Positions 52,099 to 60,735 of a stretch of DNA of 64,000 nucleotides are shown piece after piece. Both the position numbers and the translations under genes were made by a program. The stretch comes from Virgibacillus_P tibetensis (GTDB lineage: Bacteria; Bacillota; Bacilli; Bacillales; Amphibacillaceae): positions 372,001 through 436,000 of the forward strand of contig NZ_JARZFX010000002.1 of the NCBI RefSeq assembly GCF_036026595.1, given 5' to 3'. Position 1 is the stretch's first letter. Each line of letters starts with the position of its first letter. The notes under the pieces were generated by a model. The model was not told where the DNA came from, did not search any database, and saw only the letters and a program-made list of their open reading frames with translations.

Positions 52099-52136
52099 AC
52101 ACCTCCCGAACTACGGTTAGTATGTTCGGGAGGTGT
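52099..52136 (-). promoter_or_regulatory. Hairpin sequestering the DUF3892 ribosome site
   Basis: ACACCTCCCGAAC (52099-52111) and GTTCGGGAGGTGT (52124-52136) are exact complements with a 12-base loop. In the minus-strand RNA the 3' arm contains GGGAGG and ends 4 bases before the AUG. Confidence 0.75.
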
Positions 52137-52193
52137 ATATTTTATGCAACTGTACTAATTGCCACAGCTGCAGCCTTTAGCTTCAGTATTTCG

Positions 52194-52229
52194 TTTCGAC
52201 AGGATGTCACAAAAAGCGGGAAGTGACCT
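52194..52229 (-). repeat. Dispersed repeat abutting the LCP stop codon
   Basis: In the sense of the LCP gene it reads TAGGTCACTTCCCGC, then TTTTTGTGACATCCTGTCGAA. The GTGCCT part is lost, and the TAG is the LCP stop. Confidence 0.8.
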
Positions 52230-53151
52230 ACAAATTCATTTCTCCGATCATCCCATTCACTTTTTCTATTTCTTCTTCTGGCACAACAAGATAATAAATA
52301 CCATCAATTGTAGTTCCCTTTCCTGTCATCTGGTAGCTAATGAAATTCTTTCTAGTATCTTTATAGCCTGAAAGCAATTTCTTCATGTCGTCAAAGTCCA
52401 TGCTTGTTGCCATATTGTTTCCTAGAATATCTATCATACTGTCAATTTTTGTAATCGACCCAATAGAAGCACCTCGTTTAACAATCCCCTCCACTACCTG
52501 ACGTTGGCGTGTGGTACGGCCAAAATCGCCGTTTGGATCTTGTTTTCGCATTCGGACAAAATGCATTGTCTTGTCGCCATCCATCTCAACTGGGCCAAGA
52601 TCAAAATCATACTTACCATCATTCCAGGCAATTTCGTTGTTTACTGTAATAGTACCCAGTTCATTAACCAGTTCTTCAAGTCCATCCATATTCATACGAA
52701 CATAATAATCAAGTTCAATGTCTAAAAAGTTCTCAACAGATGCAATCGACATACCAGTTCCACCAAATGCATAAGCATGGTTTATTTTGTCTTCAAATCC
52801 CTTACCAACAATCTGCGTACGTGTATCCCGCGGGATACTGATCAGCTGCATGGAATCATTTTTAGGATTTAAGGAAAGGATCATCAGTGCATCCGAACGC
52901 CCACTTTCACTTGAACGTGCATCAATTCCCAGCAGTAAAATATTAAGTGGTTCTTGGGCCTTTGTTTTTCCCTTCACTACCTCATCATCAATTGATTCAA
53001 CAGGCTCATGCATCTTATCATTTACTGTCTGCTTCGCATTGTTGTATACGAAAAAAGCATAACTTCCACCACCAAGGGCCAGCAGCAGAATAATAATTAA
53101 TGGGACTTTCAACCAAAGTCTTTTTGGCTTTTTACGATCAGTTCTTTTCAT
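52228..53151 (-). CDS. LytR-CpsA-Psr (LCP) family cell-wall glycopolymer transferase
   Basis: This 307-residue protein has an N-terminal basic stretch and one membrane anchor (about 12-32), then an extracellular LCP domain: ILLLGIDARSSESGRSDALMILSLNP, the arginine motif SIPRDTRTQI and VRMRKQDPNGDFGRTTRQRQV. LCP enzymes attach teichoic acid or other undecaprenyl-linked polymers to peptidoglycan. The ATG at 53151 is spaced 8 bp from AAGGAGC; the ATG at 53157 is too close. The stop codon abuts a dispersed repeat. Confidence 0.93.
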   Translation of the reverse strand: MKRTDRKKPKRLWLKVPLIIILLLALGGGSYAFFVYNNAKQTVNDKMHEPVESIDDEVVKGKTKAQEPLNILLLGIDARSSESGRSDALMILSLNPKNDSMQLISIPRDTRTQIVGKGFEDKINHAYAFGGTGMSIASVENFLDIELDYYVRMNMDGLEELVNELGTITVNNEIAWNDGKYDFDLGPVEMDGDKTMHFVRMRKQDPNGDFGRTTRQRQVVEGIVKRGASIGSITKIDSMIDILGNNMATSMDFDDMKKLLSGYKDTRKNFISYQMTGKGTTIDGIYYLVVPEEEIEKVNGMIGEMNL

Positions 53152-53357
53152 TCTCATGCTCCTTATAGTTTACTTTCAAACTATTAAAACATAGCCCTTT
53201 TTTAATAGTTAAATATTCCTATGTATTCTACTAGTATACATGACAATTAACGTAATAAGAACGATGTATATACAAATCTTTAAACTTTATTTTCCTTTTA
53301 TGTCGTGAAAACACAATTACCTCCACCTCTTGTTCCGGATTACATACGCAGTGCCAC

Positions 53358-54269
53358 CTACCTACCTATGTGCTCTTTCCCTCTTCTTAACAAAACATAT
53401 TCTACTGCGCCGGTACCGATAAATACTCCGCTCAAGATCAATATGAATCCTACAACATGGTATTTCGTAATAATTTCATTTAAAAATACAGATGCACCTA
53501 TGATGGCGAAAAGGGTGTTTAGATTAATAAATATGGCAGATTCAGCTGGCCCTACTTTTTTAATTGCATAATTATACGTCATATGACCGAATGCTGACGC
53601 TAAAACGGCACTGAATAGGAACACAGATCCCAGTTTCCAGTCAAACAAACTTGTAACTTCTTGAATCCCCGGATTAAAGATCTGACCGAACAAAAAGATA
53701 AATACTGCACCAAGCACCAGCATATAGCCAGTTGCGAGCCGTGGATCAAATGTCGGTTTCAACTTACTAATCAAAACAAAACTGAATCCTTGTACTACAA
53801 CGGCTAAAAATACGATGAAGTCACCTAATGAAACGCTTGCTAACCCATCAGCACCTGTTAATGTTGTCACAACCACTCCAATAAATCCCAATATGAAGCC
53901 GGAAATTCTAATCCAAGAGATACGTTCCCGTAAAATGATCAGAGCCATCATCACCGTCACCAGAGGCATCATCCCCAGAATTAAACCACCATTTATGCCA
54001 GACGTTCTCTCTAAACCAATAGCGACAAGCGAATGGTGTAAGATCACATTAAATATAGATATATAAAATATGACAAGCCACTCATGCTTAAATGGCAGCC
54101 TGAAAATACCCATAAAATAGCAAACTATTAAAACAATAATACCCGCAGTCATAATGCGAAACGATGTCAATAGCATCGGATCAATGGCATCCACCAGCAC
54201 CTTCAATGCCGAAACATTAAACCCCCACATCACCATAACAAGCAGCAATAAAATATAAATTCTAACCAT
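53358..54269 (-). CDS. EamA/DMT-superfamily transporter
   Basis: This 303-residue membrane protein has ten predicted helices in two EamA repeats, with the paired motifs near WGFNVSALKVLVD and FGHMTYNYAIKKVGPAESAIF. Family members export amino acids or other metabolites; the substrate is not readable. The ATG at 54269 is preferred to the TTG at 54272. A remnant of a related gene's 3' end is at 23365. Confidence 0.9.
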   Translation of the reverse strand: MVRIYILLLLVMVMWGFNVSALKVLVDAIDPMLLTSFRIMTAGIIVLIVCYFMGIFRLPFKHEWLVIFYISIFNVILHHSLVAIGLERTSGINGGLILGMMPLVTVMMALIILRERISWIRISGFILGFIGVVVTTLTGADGLASVSLGDFIVFLAVVVQGFSFVLISKLKPTFDPRLATGYMLVLGAVFIFLFGQIFNPGIQEVTSLFDWKLGSVFLFSAVLASAFGHMTYNYAIKKVGPAESAIFINLNTLFAIIGASVFLNEIITKYHVVGFILILSGVFIGTGAVEYVLLRRGKEHIGR

Positions 54270-54318
54270 CAATGATTCACCCAGCTTCCAAGTACTTCCT
54301 CTACTCTACAATAAGATG

Positions 54319-54351
54319 GGGTGCCTGTCACTTCCCGATATTTGTCGAATG
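54319..54351 (+). repeat. Dispersed repeat between the EamA and MATE genes, left copy
   Basis: GGGTGCCTGTCACTTCCCG, then ATATTTGTCGAATG. It is paired with the inverse copy at 54599-54639. The 247 bp between them show no gene and no strong hairpin. Confidence 0.85.
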
Positions 54352-54598
54352 AAATTTCCTGCATCAATGAGGTAAAACCCTATTCATTCGCCACCGTAAC
54401 GTGACGATTACCTTTCACTACCAACGGCTTCCTCCTTGGTCCAAAACACGTAAATTAGCTTCTACAATAAAATTTTCTTTCCAATCTACTAAACTAGGTT
54501 TAAACTAAATAAAAGGTTTACGGTATATTTTACTGAATCAACGAAAGCCTATATCTTCACCATTAAAACAGTATATTGAAAAATTAACCTATAATTTC

Positions 54599-54639
54599 TT
54601 CGACAAAATATGATAAACCCCGGGAAGTGACAGGCACCT
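54599..54639 (-). repeat. Dispersed repeat between the EamA and MATE genes, right copy
   Basis: TTCGACAAAATATGATAAAC, then CCCGGGAAGTGACAGGCACC. It has about 10 extra bases between the TCGACA end and the GGGAAGTGAC core, like the 41148 and 56891 copies. Confidence 0.85.
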
Positions 54640-54687
54640 GCACAGAACAGGGCACCGCTGCACACCCTGGAAGGACAGGTGATAAAG

Positions 54688-56046
54688 ATGACATCCAAGC
54701 AGACGAATAGTAATTTTTTAGAGACGGAGCCTGTTAGTCGTGTGTTTTTCAAGTATTTAATCCCTTCATTAATTGGGATGATGTTAATGGCGTTGAATAT
54801 CGTGGTGGATGGAGTGATGGTAGGAAACCGCCTGGGTCCAGTCGCTCTTGCTGGTGTTGGAATAGCGTCACCTGTATTTACCCTTTTTCTTGCCATGTCA
54901 CTTTGGATTGGGATAGGCGGAGCCACTTTATTTTCCCAAGCGATGGGATCAAAACAGACGAAACAGGCCAGATTTATTTTTACACATTCATTGGTGCTAA
55001 TAATCGTATTCACAATAATCATCGGTCTAACTGCATTCATTTTTAGGGAAAAACTCGCTTTCTTACTCGGGGCAAATGAAGAAACGTTTCCTTTCACTAT
55101 TGGATACCTAAAAGTCATGCTGCTCTTCGGCTTTATATTCACGCTAGAAAACGCACTGAGCATATTTGTACGGAACGACCAGAATCCCAACCTTGCAATG
55201 ATTTCCCTTATTGTCACCTCCACGGCAAACATAGGAATAAATTATTATTTTCTATATGTATTAAATTTAGGAGTAGCAGCAGTGGCCGCTGGAACATTAC
55301 TAGCAGCTTTTCTGGGAGTTCTTGTACTACTGATTCATTTTTTCAAAAAGGATAATAATTTACGTTTTGTACGTATAGCGTTTCAACGCCCATTGTTTAT
55401 TAACACGATGACCGTAGGATTTCCAAGTTTCTTATCCGAGATCGGTATTTCTGTCTTTACTATAGCTTATAACGTTACTTTGGTTCGCATTGCTGGTACT
55501 GCAGGGGTGGCAGCTTTCTCTGTGCTCAACTATGTACACGGGGTCATGCTCATGATGTTTCTCGGAATGGCATCGGCGATCCAACCACTGATCAGTTATT
55601 ATCATGGCGCGGGCCTGCCGGGAAGAAAAGAGCAGACGATCAAGATTGCCTTGAAAGTAGCAATCCTCGCTGGAATAGCAGCATGTTTAATTGGACAAGC
55701 AGGTGCGAGACAAATTGTGTCTATCTTCGGAGATTTCCCTGAAGACATAATGGAAATTGCTACTACCGGAATCCGTCTGTTCTTTATCGCCTACCTGTTT
55801 ATGGGGATTAATTTTGTGATGATGACTTATTTCCAGTCAGTCGCCCAAATACGAATGGCTATTTGGATCACAGCGTCCAGAGAAATTATTTTTATGATGG
55901 TTTTTATACTAATTCTACCAGTAATTTTCGGTATAAACGGGGTATGGATTTCTGTCCCACTGGCAGAACTAGTAGTAATGATCACCGTGGCTATCCATGT
56001 GAAGCGTCATCGGGAATTTAAGACGTTATTTAAAGTGCGTAGTTAA
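54688..56046 (+). CDS. MATE family multidrug/toxin exporter
   Basis: This 452-residue protein of 12 helices has MATE signatures: PSLIGMMLMALNIVVDGVMVGNRLGPVALAGVG at the start and the central repeat GFPSFLSEIGISVFTIAYNVTL. It would export cationic compounds with Na+ or protons. The ATG at 54688 follows AGGTG; the GTG at 54679 is an alternative. A 227-codon antisense frame inside it is not considered real. Confidence 0.92.
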   Translation: MTSKQTNSNFLETEPVSRVFFKYLIPSLIGMMLMALNIVVDGVMVGNRLGPVALAGVGIASPVFTLFLAMSLWIGIGGATLFSQAMGSKQTKQARFIFTHSLVLIIVFTIIIGLTAFIFREKLAFLLGANEETFPFTIGYLKVMLLFGFIFTLENALSIFVRNDQNPNLAMISLIVTSTANIGINYYFLYVLNLGVAAVAAGTLLAAFLGVLVLLIHFFKKDNNLRFVRIAFQRPLFINTMTVGFPSFLSEIGISVFTIAYNVTLVRIAGTAGVAAFSVLNYVHGVMLMMFLGMASAIQPLISYYHGAGLPGRKEQTIKIALKVAILAGIAACLIGQAGARQIVSIFGDFPEDIMEIATTGIRLFFIAYLFMGINFVMMTYFQSVAQIRMAIWITASREIIFMMVFILILPVIFGINGVWISVPLAELVVMITVAIHVKRHREFKTLFKVRS

Positions 56047-56156
56047 TAAATGTTGAAGTATCCGCTATCGTGTACAATTCGTTCCTGGCAAATGAAATGC
56101 TATAATAAGATTAATAATAGAAGTAGCGAGGATGGAACGAAGAAAGGGGTACTTAA

Positions 56157-56609
56157 ATGACTAAACGAAAAGGCATAAAACGTCACGAATCACTGAAACC
56201 CTTATCACGCCACCATATGATAGGCTTACATTTAGCGCTTAAGCTAAAACGAGCTGGAACAGAGGAAAGCCGGTTAACCATAGAAGAAATATATAAAGAA
56301 ACCAAAGAATTCTGGAATCCCAACGGCCAACAGCACTTCCGGGAAGAAGAGGAAATATTATTACCTGCATATGCCCAGTTCGCACAAATCGATCGCCCGG
56401 AATTAACCGAAATGCTGTTAGAACATGTGAAAATACGTTCCCTAATAAACGAACTTTTAGGGTCCCCCGAAGCCAATGTAGATGTAATGCATGAGCTGGG
56501 CAACCTGTTAGAAACACATATTCGAAAAGAAGAGCGTATAATTTTCCCAATGATCGAAAAAGCATTGCCCGAGGATAAACTTAAGGAACTTGCACCTTAT
56601 TTACATTAG
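56157..56609 (+). CDS. Hemerythrin HHE-domain protein
   Basis: This 150-residue four-helix protein has iron-ligand residues in SRHHMIGLH, the HFREEEEILLP motif, LLEHVKIRSLI and the final ETHIRKEERIIFPMIE. Such proteins bind a di-iron centre and sense or handle oxygen, nitric oxide or iron. The ATG follows GAAAGGGG. The TAG stop is 2 bp from a dispersed repeat. Confidence 0.9.
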   Translation: MTKRKGIKRHESLKPLSRHHMIGLHLALKLKRAGTEESRLTIEEIYKETKEFWNPNGQQHFREEEEILLPAYAQFAQIDRPELTEMLLEHVKIRSLINELLGSPEANVDVMHELGNLLETHIRKEERIIFPMIEKALPEDKLKELAPYLH

Positions 56610-56610
56610 C

Positions 56611-56643
56611 GGTGCCTGTCACTTCCCGGTTTTTGTCGAATGA
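56611..56643 (+). repeat. Dispersed repeat after the hemerythrin gene
   Basis: It follows TTAGC and reads GGTGCCTGTCACTTCCCGG, then TTTTTGTCGAATG. It is paired with the inverse copy at 56891-56934. Confidence 0.88.
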
Positions 56644-56820
56644 TACTCCCTTTTTTTCACATATAGCACGTATGATTAAGTGTTTTATGTGGACTATGGG
56701 TTCTCACTTATAATTAGTAGGATTAGACATTATAAGCAGGTCATTGCACCTTAGTTATACTAGAACGTTAAGTGTTCCAGACAAGAAATTAAATTTAAAA
56801 AGCCCTCATCAAAATCGATA

Positions 56821-56874
56821 AAATGCCACTGGTCTACTGCATTTAAACCCTGCAGATATGCGCCAGCGGCATTT
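56821..56874. terminator. Two-tier hairpin between hemerythrin and psiE genes
   Basis: The outer arms AAATGCCACTGG and CCAGCGGCATTT have one mismatch. The inner arms are CTGCA and TGCAG. It closely resembles the hairpin at 60673-60731 in sequence and layout. Confidence 0.75.
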
Positions 56875-56890
56875 CGATTTATCTATATCT

Positions 56891-56934
56891 ATTCGACATA
56901 ATGTTCCAAAAATCGGGAAATTACTAGGCACCTC
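56891..56934 (-). repeat. Dispersed repeat after the psiE gene
   Basis: TATTCGACATAATGTTCC, then AAAAATCGGGAAATTACTAG and GCACC. The copy has diverged in the GTGACAG part. Confidence 0.8.
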
Positions 56935-56941
56935 CTGCGAT

Positions 56942-57388
56942 CTATCTTCTAAATAACCATTTACTTTCCGGGCGCTCCCGTGGTGTTAGATTCATTATGA
57001 AATAGCCAATAATCAGGATCAGGATAACAATCGAGTAGAACATCGTATGAAGCGCATCCTCATGCTCTACAATGATCAATCGAATCATTGCTGTTATTCC
57101 AATATAAAGAAAATAGCGAAGAGGAAAATGATAATTTTCTTTAAAATATTTTACAATCATAGATACAAATTCAAAATATAGAAAGAAAATCAAAATATTC
57201 GCTAGGTATAGTTGATAGTCGGAAGTCTCATTCTCAAGCACAATTCGGCTAAACAGAAATAACTCTTTTACCAGTAAAAAAGATAAAATAACTGCAAGAA
57301 ATACCAATGACAGGTTCAATAAAATTTGAAGCAAATGCGGAAAGAAGTTAAGAAATACAACATAACTCTTTTTTACTGTATGTATCAT
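56942..57388 (-). CDS. psiE: PsiE family membrane protein
   Basis: This 148-residue protein has four hydrophobic helices and PsiE-family traits: an ILLNLSLVFLAVILSFLLVKELF first helix, MIVKYFKENYHFPLRYFLYIGITAMIRLIIV in the middle and the short basic tail. PsiE is phosphate-starvation inducible in enterics; its role is unknown. The ATG at 57388 follows AGGAGG; the upstream frame to 57466 lacks a ribosome site. Confidence 0.85.
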   Translation of the reverse strand: MIHTVKKSYVVFLNFFPHLLQILLNLSLVFLAVILSFLLVKELFLFSRIVLENETSDYQLYLANILIFFLYFEFVSMIVKYFKENYHFPLRYFLYIGITAMIRLIIVEHEDALHTMFYSIVILILIIGYFIMNLTPRERPESKWLFRR

Positions 57389-57562
57389 TGGATCTAACCT
57401 CCTACCTGTATGAAGATGGCTTTTCATAATCATCTTATCATAGTCAAAACCTACTTCCCCCCGCATGAAGCAATCTTAACAAAAACTTTGCAATCATTTA
57501 ACTTGAGGTAAATTCAGCCTATTCTATTCCACATCCTTTATCCTTATGGTTTTATTACGGGA

Positions 57563-57715
57563 CTATAAATTCAACATTTTTTCCTTGGTATGTTCAAGTG
57601 CATCACGATTGATATCCTAGGCACTAACATCAAATCCGTGAAAAATTGTTTGATATGCAATTTGACTTCCTAATACTCCACTTCCTGCAACTAGAAAAAA
57701 TTAAACGCTATACAT
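57563..57715 (-). pseudogene. Remnant of a 3-hydroxyacyl-CoA dehydrogenase-type gene
   Basis: The 51-codon minus frame reads VAGSGVLGSQIAYQ, then HGFDVSA, a stop, and DINRDALEHTKEKM. This is the NAD-binding start of the 3-hydroxyacyl-CoA dehydrogenase family. Two internal stops (codons 5 and 33) and loss of everything after about codon 50 show it is dead. The rest of 57389-57959 shows nothing else. Confidence 0.75.
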
Positions 57716-57959
57716 TTTCAGTATACTTCTCCTATTCACCCCATTTATTCTCAGTCAACCGACCAATTATCTACCCAGACTGTATAATTATATGTAAAAT
57801 TTCAAAAATCACCCAAAAAGCAAACGTTTACCAATTTATATTAATTAACATTCGCCATTGACTCACTTTTAACTAAGTGCTACTATAAATTAATAATATT
57901 TTTGCCAAAAACACAACTTTTTTATTTTTAACTATACATTCCACCTGGGGGTCTTAAGG

Positions 57960-59216
57960 TTGCAATTTAAAAAACAATACGATGTTATTAAAGATTTAGC
58001 AACAGATATCTACCATCATCCGGAACTGGGTTATAAGGAAACACGTACGAAACAGATTGTTATTGACCACTTGAAACATGTAAATCCAAACATCCAATTC
58101 GAGGAATTTAGTTTAACTGGATTTAGAACTAGCCTTGGTGATGGTTCTAAAGATCTTCATCTTGCATTTATTGCAGAACTCGATGCGGTTTACGCTCCAA
58201 GTCATATGTATGCAGATAAAGAAACTGGTGCGGCCCATAATTGTGGACATTATTCGCAGGTTGGAATTGCACTTGCACTGTACAACCACCTCTTTACCAC
58301 TGGCGCTTATAAAGAGTTGAATTATAGGATTAGCTTTGTCTTTGTACCAGCAGAAGAATATTTGGACCTAGATTACCGTGATAATTTAATGAAAGAAGGC
58401 AAAATCACCCATTATGGTGGTAAGCCCGAAGCGATGAAACTCGGTGTTTTTGATGATGTTGATATGAGCATTTGTGTACATGCGATTGGTGGCGAGCTTT
58501 CCAAGCGAACCGTGGAGGTCAATTGCGATTTGGCAGGTTTCCTTTATAAAAAATACACATTTAAAGGAAAAGCCTCCCATGCCGGCTTCGATCCTTTTTC
58601 TGGAAAAAATGCATACAACATGTCCACCTTATTTAATACAGCAGTTGGCCTTGGCCGCCAGCAATTAGATGAAGCTGAACATGTCCGGATTAACCCGATT
58701 GTAATGGATTCAGATATGTCTACCAATGTGGTTCCCAACCATATTAAAGTAGGTACCGATTTGCGAACCAAGACGGTAGATTATCTGAAAAAGGCAGCAG
58801 TTAAACTAGATGATGCCGCCAAAGGAAGTGCCATCGCCTTGCAAGGGGAAGTTGATTCACACACGCAAATGGGATACTTGCCATTTGTACAAGACCGCTA
58901 CTTATCCACATTTGCTATGGAGGCATTTAAGGAAAACAATGAAATCCCAGCTATTACTAATGATAACTTTATTAGTGCTGCAGGAGATATTGGAGACCTT
59001 TCCTATATGATGCCATGTATACAAATTGGCTACAGTGGATTTACAGGCACTATCCATGGAGACGACTTTATTGATATCGATCCTGAATTCATTTATGAAA
59101 TTTTCCCGAGGTATCTTGCACAGACACTGAAAAAAATGAACGGAATTGATAAATCTCAAATTTATCGAAGAACATATGAGGAGTATGAGAACCTGATTGC
59201 TTCCATTATTGAATAA
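57960..59216 (+). CDS. M20 family amidohydrolase
   Basis: This 418-residue M20D-type hydrolase has HHPELGYKET near residue 20, the metal ligands Cys95 and His97 in HNCGHYSQVG, AEEYLDLDYRDN with Glu132/133, HAIGGELSKRT and the late GFTGTIHGDDF. It should cleave an N-acyl-amino acid or dipeptide-like amide. The TTG start is preceded by GGGGG. It heads an operon with a DUF3100 membrane protein (24 bp on) and a small membrane protein, so its substrate is probably brought in by them. Confidence 0.88.
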   Translation: MQFKKQYDVIKDLATDIYHHPELGYKETRTKQIVIDHLKHVNPNIQFEEFSLTGFRTSLGDGSKDLHLAFIAELDAVYAPSHMYADKETGAAHNCGHYSQVGIALALYNHLFTTGAYKELNYRISFVFVPAEEYLDLDYRDNLMKEGKITHYGGKPEAMKLGVFDDVDMSICVHAIGGELSKRTVEVNCDLAGFLYKKYTFKGKASHAGFDPFSGKNAYNMSTLFNTAVGLGRQQLDEAEHVRINPIVMDSDMSTNVVPNHIKVGTDLRTKTVDYLKKAAVKLDDAAKGSAIALQGEVDSHTQMGYLPFVQDRYLSTFAMEAFKENNEIPAITNDNFISAAGDIGDLSYMMPCIQIGYSGFTGTIHGDDFIDIDPEFIYEIFPRYLAQTLKKMNGIDKSQIYRRTYEEYENLIASIIE

Positions 59217-59240
59217 ATCTAATTTGGAATGAGGATAAAT

Positions 59241-60032
59241 ATGAAGAAGAATTTTGTTTTGTTACTTATTTTTGTATTAGCAACCATTACGATAGCGGAA
59301 ATGATCGGTTTTCAAAGCATTCCACTTGGGCCCGTTACAATCGGTTTGCTCCCACTGGTATATGCCATCCTGCTCACGATGATACTAGGTTTTCAAGTAT
59401 TTAGAAAAGGGATCTGGAAAAAGGTATACAGTGAACGCAATGTTAATTTTGCTGGGAAATACCTTATTTTTATCATGCTGCCATTAATGGCAAGATACGG
59501 AGCAGATGTAGCACCGCAAATCCGGGAGATCTTGCAGGTTGGCTGGGTATTCATCATTCAGGAGCTCGGTAACCTTGGCACCGTGATTATAGGTTTACCT
59601 ATTGCTATCATGCTAGGGCTAAGACGTGAAGCAATTGGAGCTACTTTAGGAATCGGACGCGAAGGTGAACTCGCATATATTTCGGAAAAATACACACTTG
59701 AATCGAAAGAAGGAAGAGGCGTTCTCTCTATTTATATTATTGGAACACTTTTCGGAGCCATTTTCTTCAGTGTATTTGCACCATTATTATTAGACTTCGG
59801 CTTTCGGGTAGAAGCTTTAGCGATGGCCTCAGGTGTTGGATCCGGAAGCATGATGAGTGCCGCATCCGCTACATTGGTTGCCCGGGTGCCTGAAATGGAA
59901 AGTACCATTTTGGCATATGCGTCTGCAAGTCAGTTAATCACCAGTTTTATCGGTACTTTTACGATGGTATTTTTAGCTGCACCTTTACAAAAACTTATGT
60001 ATAAAAGACTCGTTAGGAGTGACAATAAATGA
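59241..60032 (+). CDS. DUF3100 membrane protein
   Basis: This 263-residue protein of about eight helices has the family stretch LGIGREGELAYISEKYTLESKEGRGVLSIYIIGT, and a Gly/Ser-rich reentrant-looking segment GVGSGSMMSAASATLVARVPE. It is probably a transporter subunit, by analogy to its topology and operon; no member is characterised to my knowledge. The ATG at 59241 follows GAGGA at 4-5 bp; 59229 is an alternative start. It overlaps the next gene by 4 bp. Confidence 0.85.
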   Translation: MKKNFVLLLIFVLATITIAEMIGFQSIPLGPVTIGLLPLVYAILLTMILGFQVFRKGIWKKVYSERNVNFAGKYLIFIMLPLMARYGADVAPQIREILQVGWVFIIQELGNLGTVIIGLPIAIMLGLRREAIGATLGIGREGELAYISEKYTLESKEGRGVLSIYIIGTLFGAIFFSVFAPLLLDFGFRVEALAMASGVGSGSMMSAASATLVARVPEMESTILAYASASQLITSFIGTFTMVFLAAPLQKLMYKRLVRSDNK

Positions 60033-60514
60033 GTTCAAACAAAAGAAGATATATAAAATATGGGTTAATCCTTCTTCTAAGTGTTTTATTAATCTTATTT
60101 ACTCAGGAAATTAAATTACTTAAAAACCCGGACTCCACACCAGTTACATGGATGACTGGGGCAGGACTTATTGTTTTATGGCTGTTTTCAATGATTGGCA
60201 TTATGGTCTCTGATTTAATGCAGAAATCTCCTTTTAAAATTATTCGGGATTTTCCAATATTGGGGTGGGTATCAATAACTTCCCTTATACTATGTTTGGT
60301 TTCCGACTTTTTTGTACAAGCAATTCAGTCAGTTGATTTCCTTTCCATTACTACACCAATCTTAACATTTGCGGGGCTCTCAGTAGCGAACCGCCTAAAA
60401 GACTTGCGAAACACATCTTGGAAAGTAGCCATTGTAGCCGCATTTGTATTCACAGGCACATACGCCGGCAGTGCATTACTCGCCCAACTAGGGTTGTTCC
60501 TGGCGGAGAGGTAG
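60029..60514 (+). CDS. Small four-helix membrane protein paired with DUF3100
   Basis: This 161-residue protein has four hydrophobic segments, a basic N-terminus and the stretch TFAGLSVANRLKDLRNTSWKVAIV. The start ATG lies within the DUF3100 stop region (ATGA overlap), so the two are translationally coupled and probably form one complex. I do not recognise a named family. Confidence 0.75.
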   Translation: MSSNKRRYIKYGLILLLSVLLILFTQEIKLLKNPDSTPVTWMTGAGLIVLWLFSMIGIMVSDLMQKSPFKIIRDFPILGWVSITSLILCLVSDFFVQAIQSVDFLSITTPILTFAGLSVANRLKDLRNTSWKVAIVAAFVFTGTYAGSALLAQLGLFLAER

Positions 60515-60544
60515 ACAAAAGGGGTGCCGCTTCCCGTAGAGGTA

Positions 60545-60574
60545 GGTGCCTGTCACTTCCCGGTTTTTGTCGAA
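60545..60574 (+). repeat. Dispersed repeat after the DUF3100 operon
   Basis: It reads TAGGTGCCTGTCACTTCCCG with GTTTTTGTCGAAAA following, 30 bp past the operon's last stop. It is paired with the degenerate inverse copy at 60736. Confidence 0.88.
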
Positions 60575-60672
60575 AAATATTCCCTTGTGAACTAAGGTGC
60601 AGACTCACATACCCTGAATCAAGTAAAGTCACTTTGCACAGGTAAAAAGCAGACTTTAAATGCCCTTAAAAA

Positions 60673-60731
60673 CCAAATGCCACTGACAATTATTGCAATA
60701 AACTCTGCAATTAAGCACCAGTGGCATTTGG
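60673..60731. terminator. Two-tier hairpin terminator between convergent genes
   Basis: The outer arms CCAAATGCCACTG and CAGTGGCATTTGG are perfect 13-mers; the inner arms are TTGCA and TGCAA. On the minus strand TTTTTAAGG follows, a good terminator for the gene at 60772. Confidence 0.85.
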
Positions 60732-60735
60732 TATC

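Noticed and set aside
54549..55232. Long minus-strand open frame (227 codons) opposite the MATE gene
   Set aside because: It lies fully antisense to a convincing MATE exporter, has no ribosome site or recognisable domain, and its hydrophobicity mirrors the sense gene.
57819..57832. Catabolite-response-like sequence AGCAAACGTTTACC before the M20 gene
   Set aside because: It has three mismatches to the usual consensus at conserved positions and no other support.
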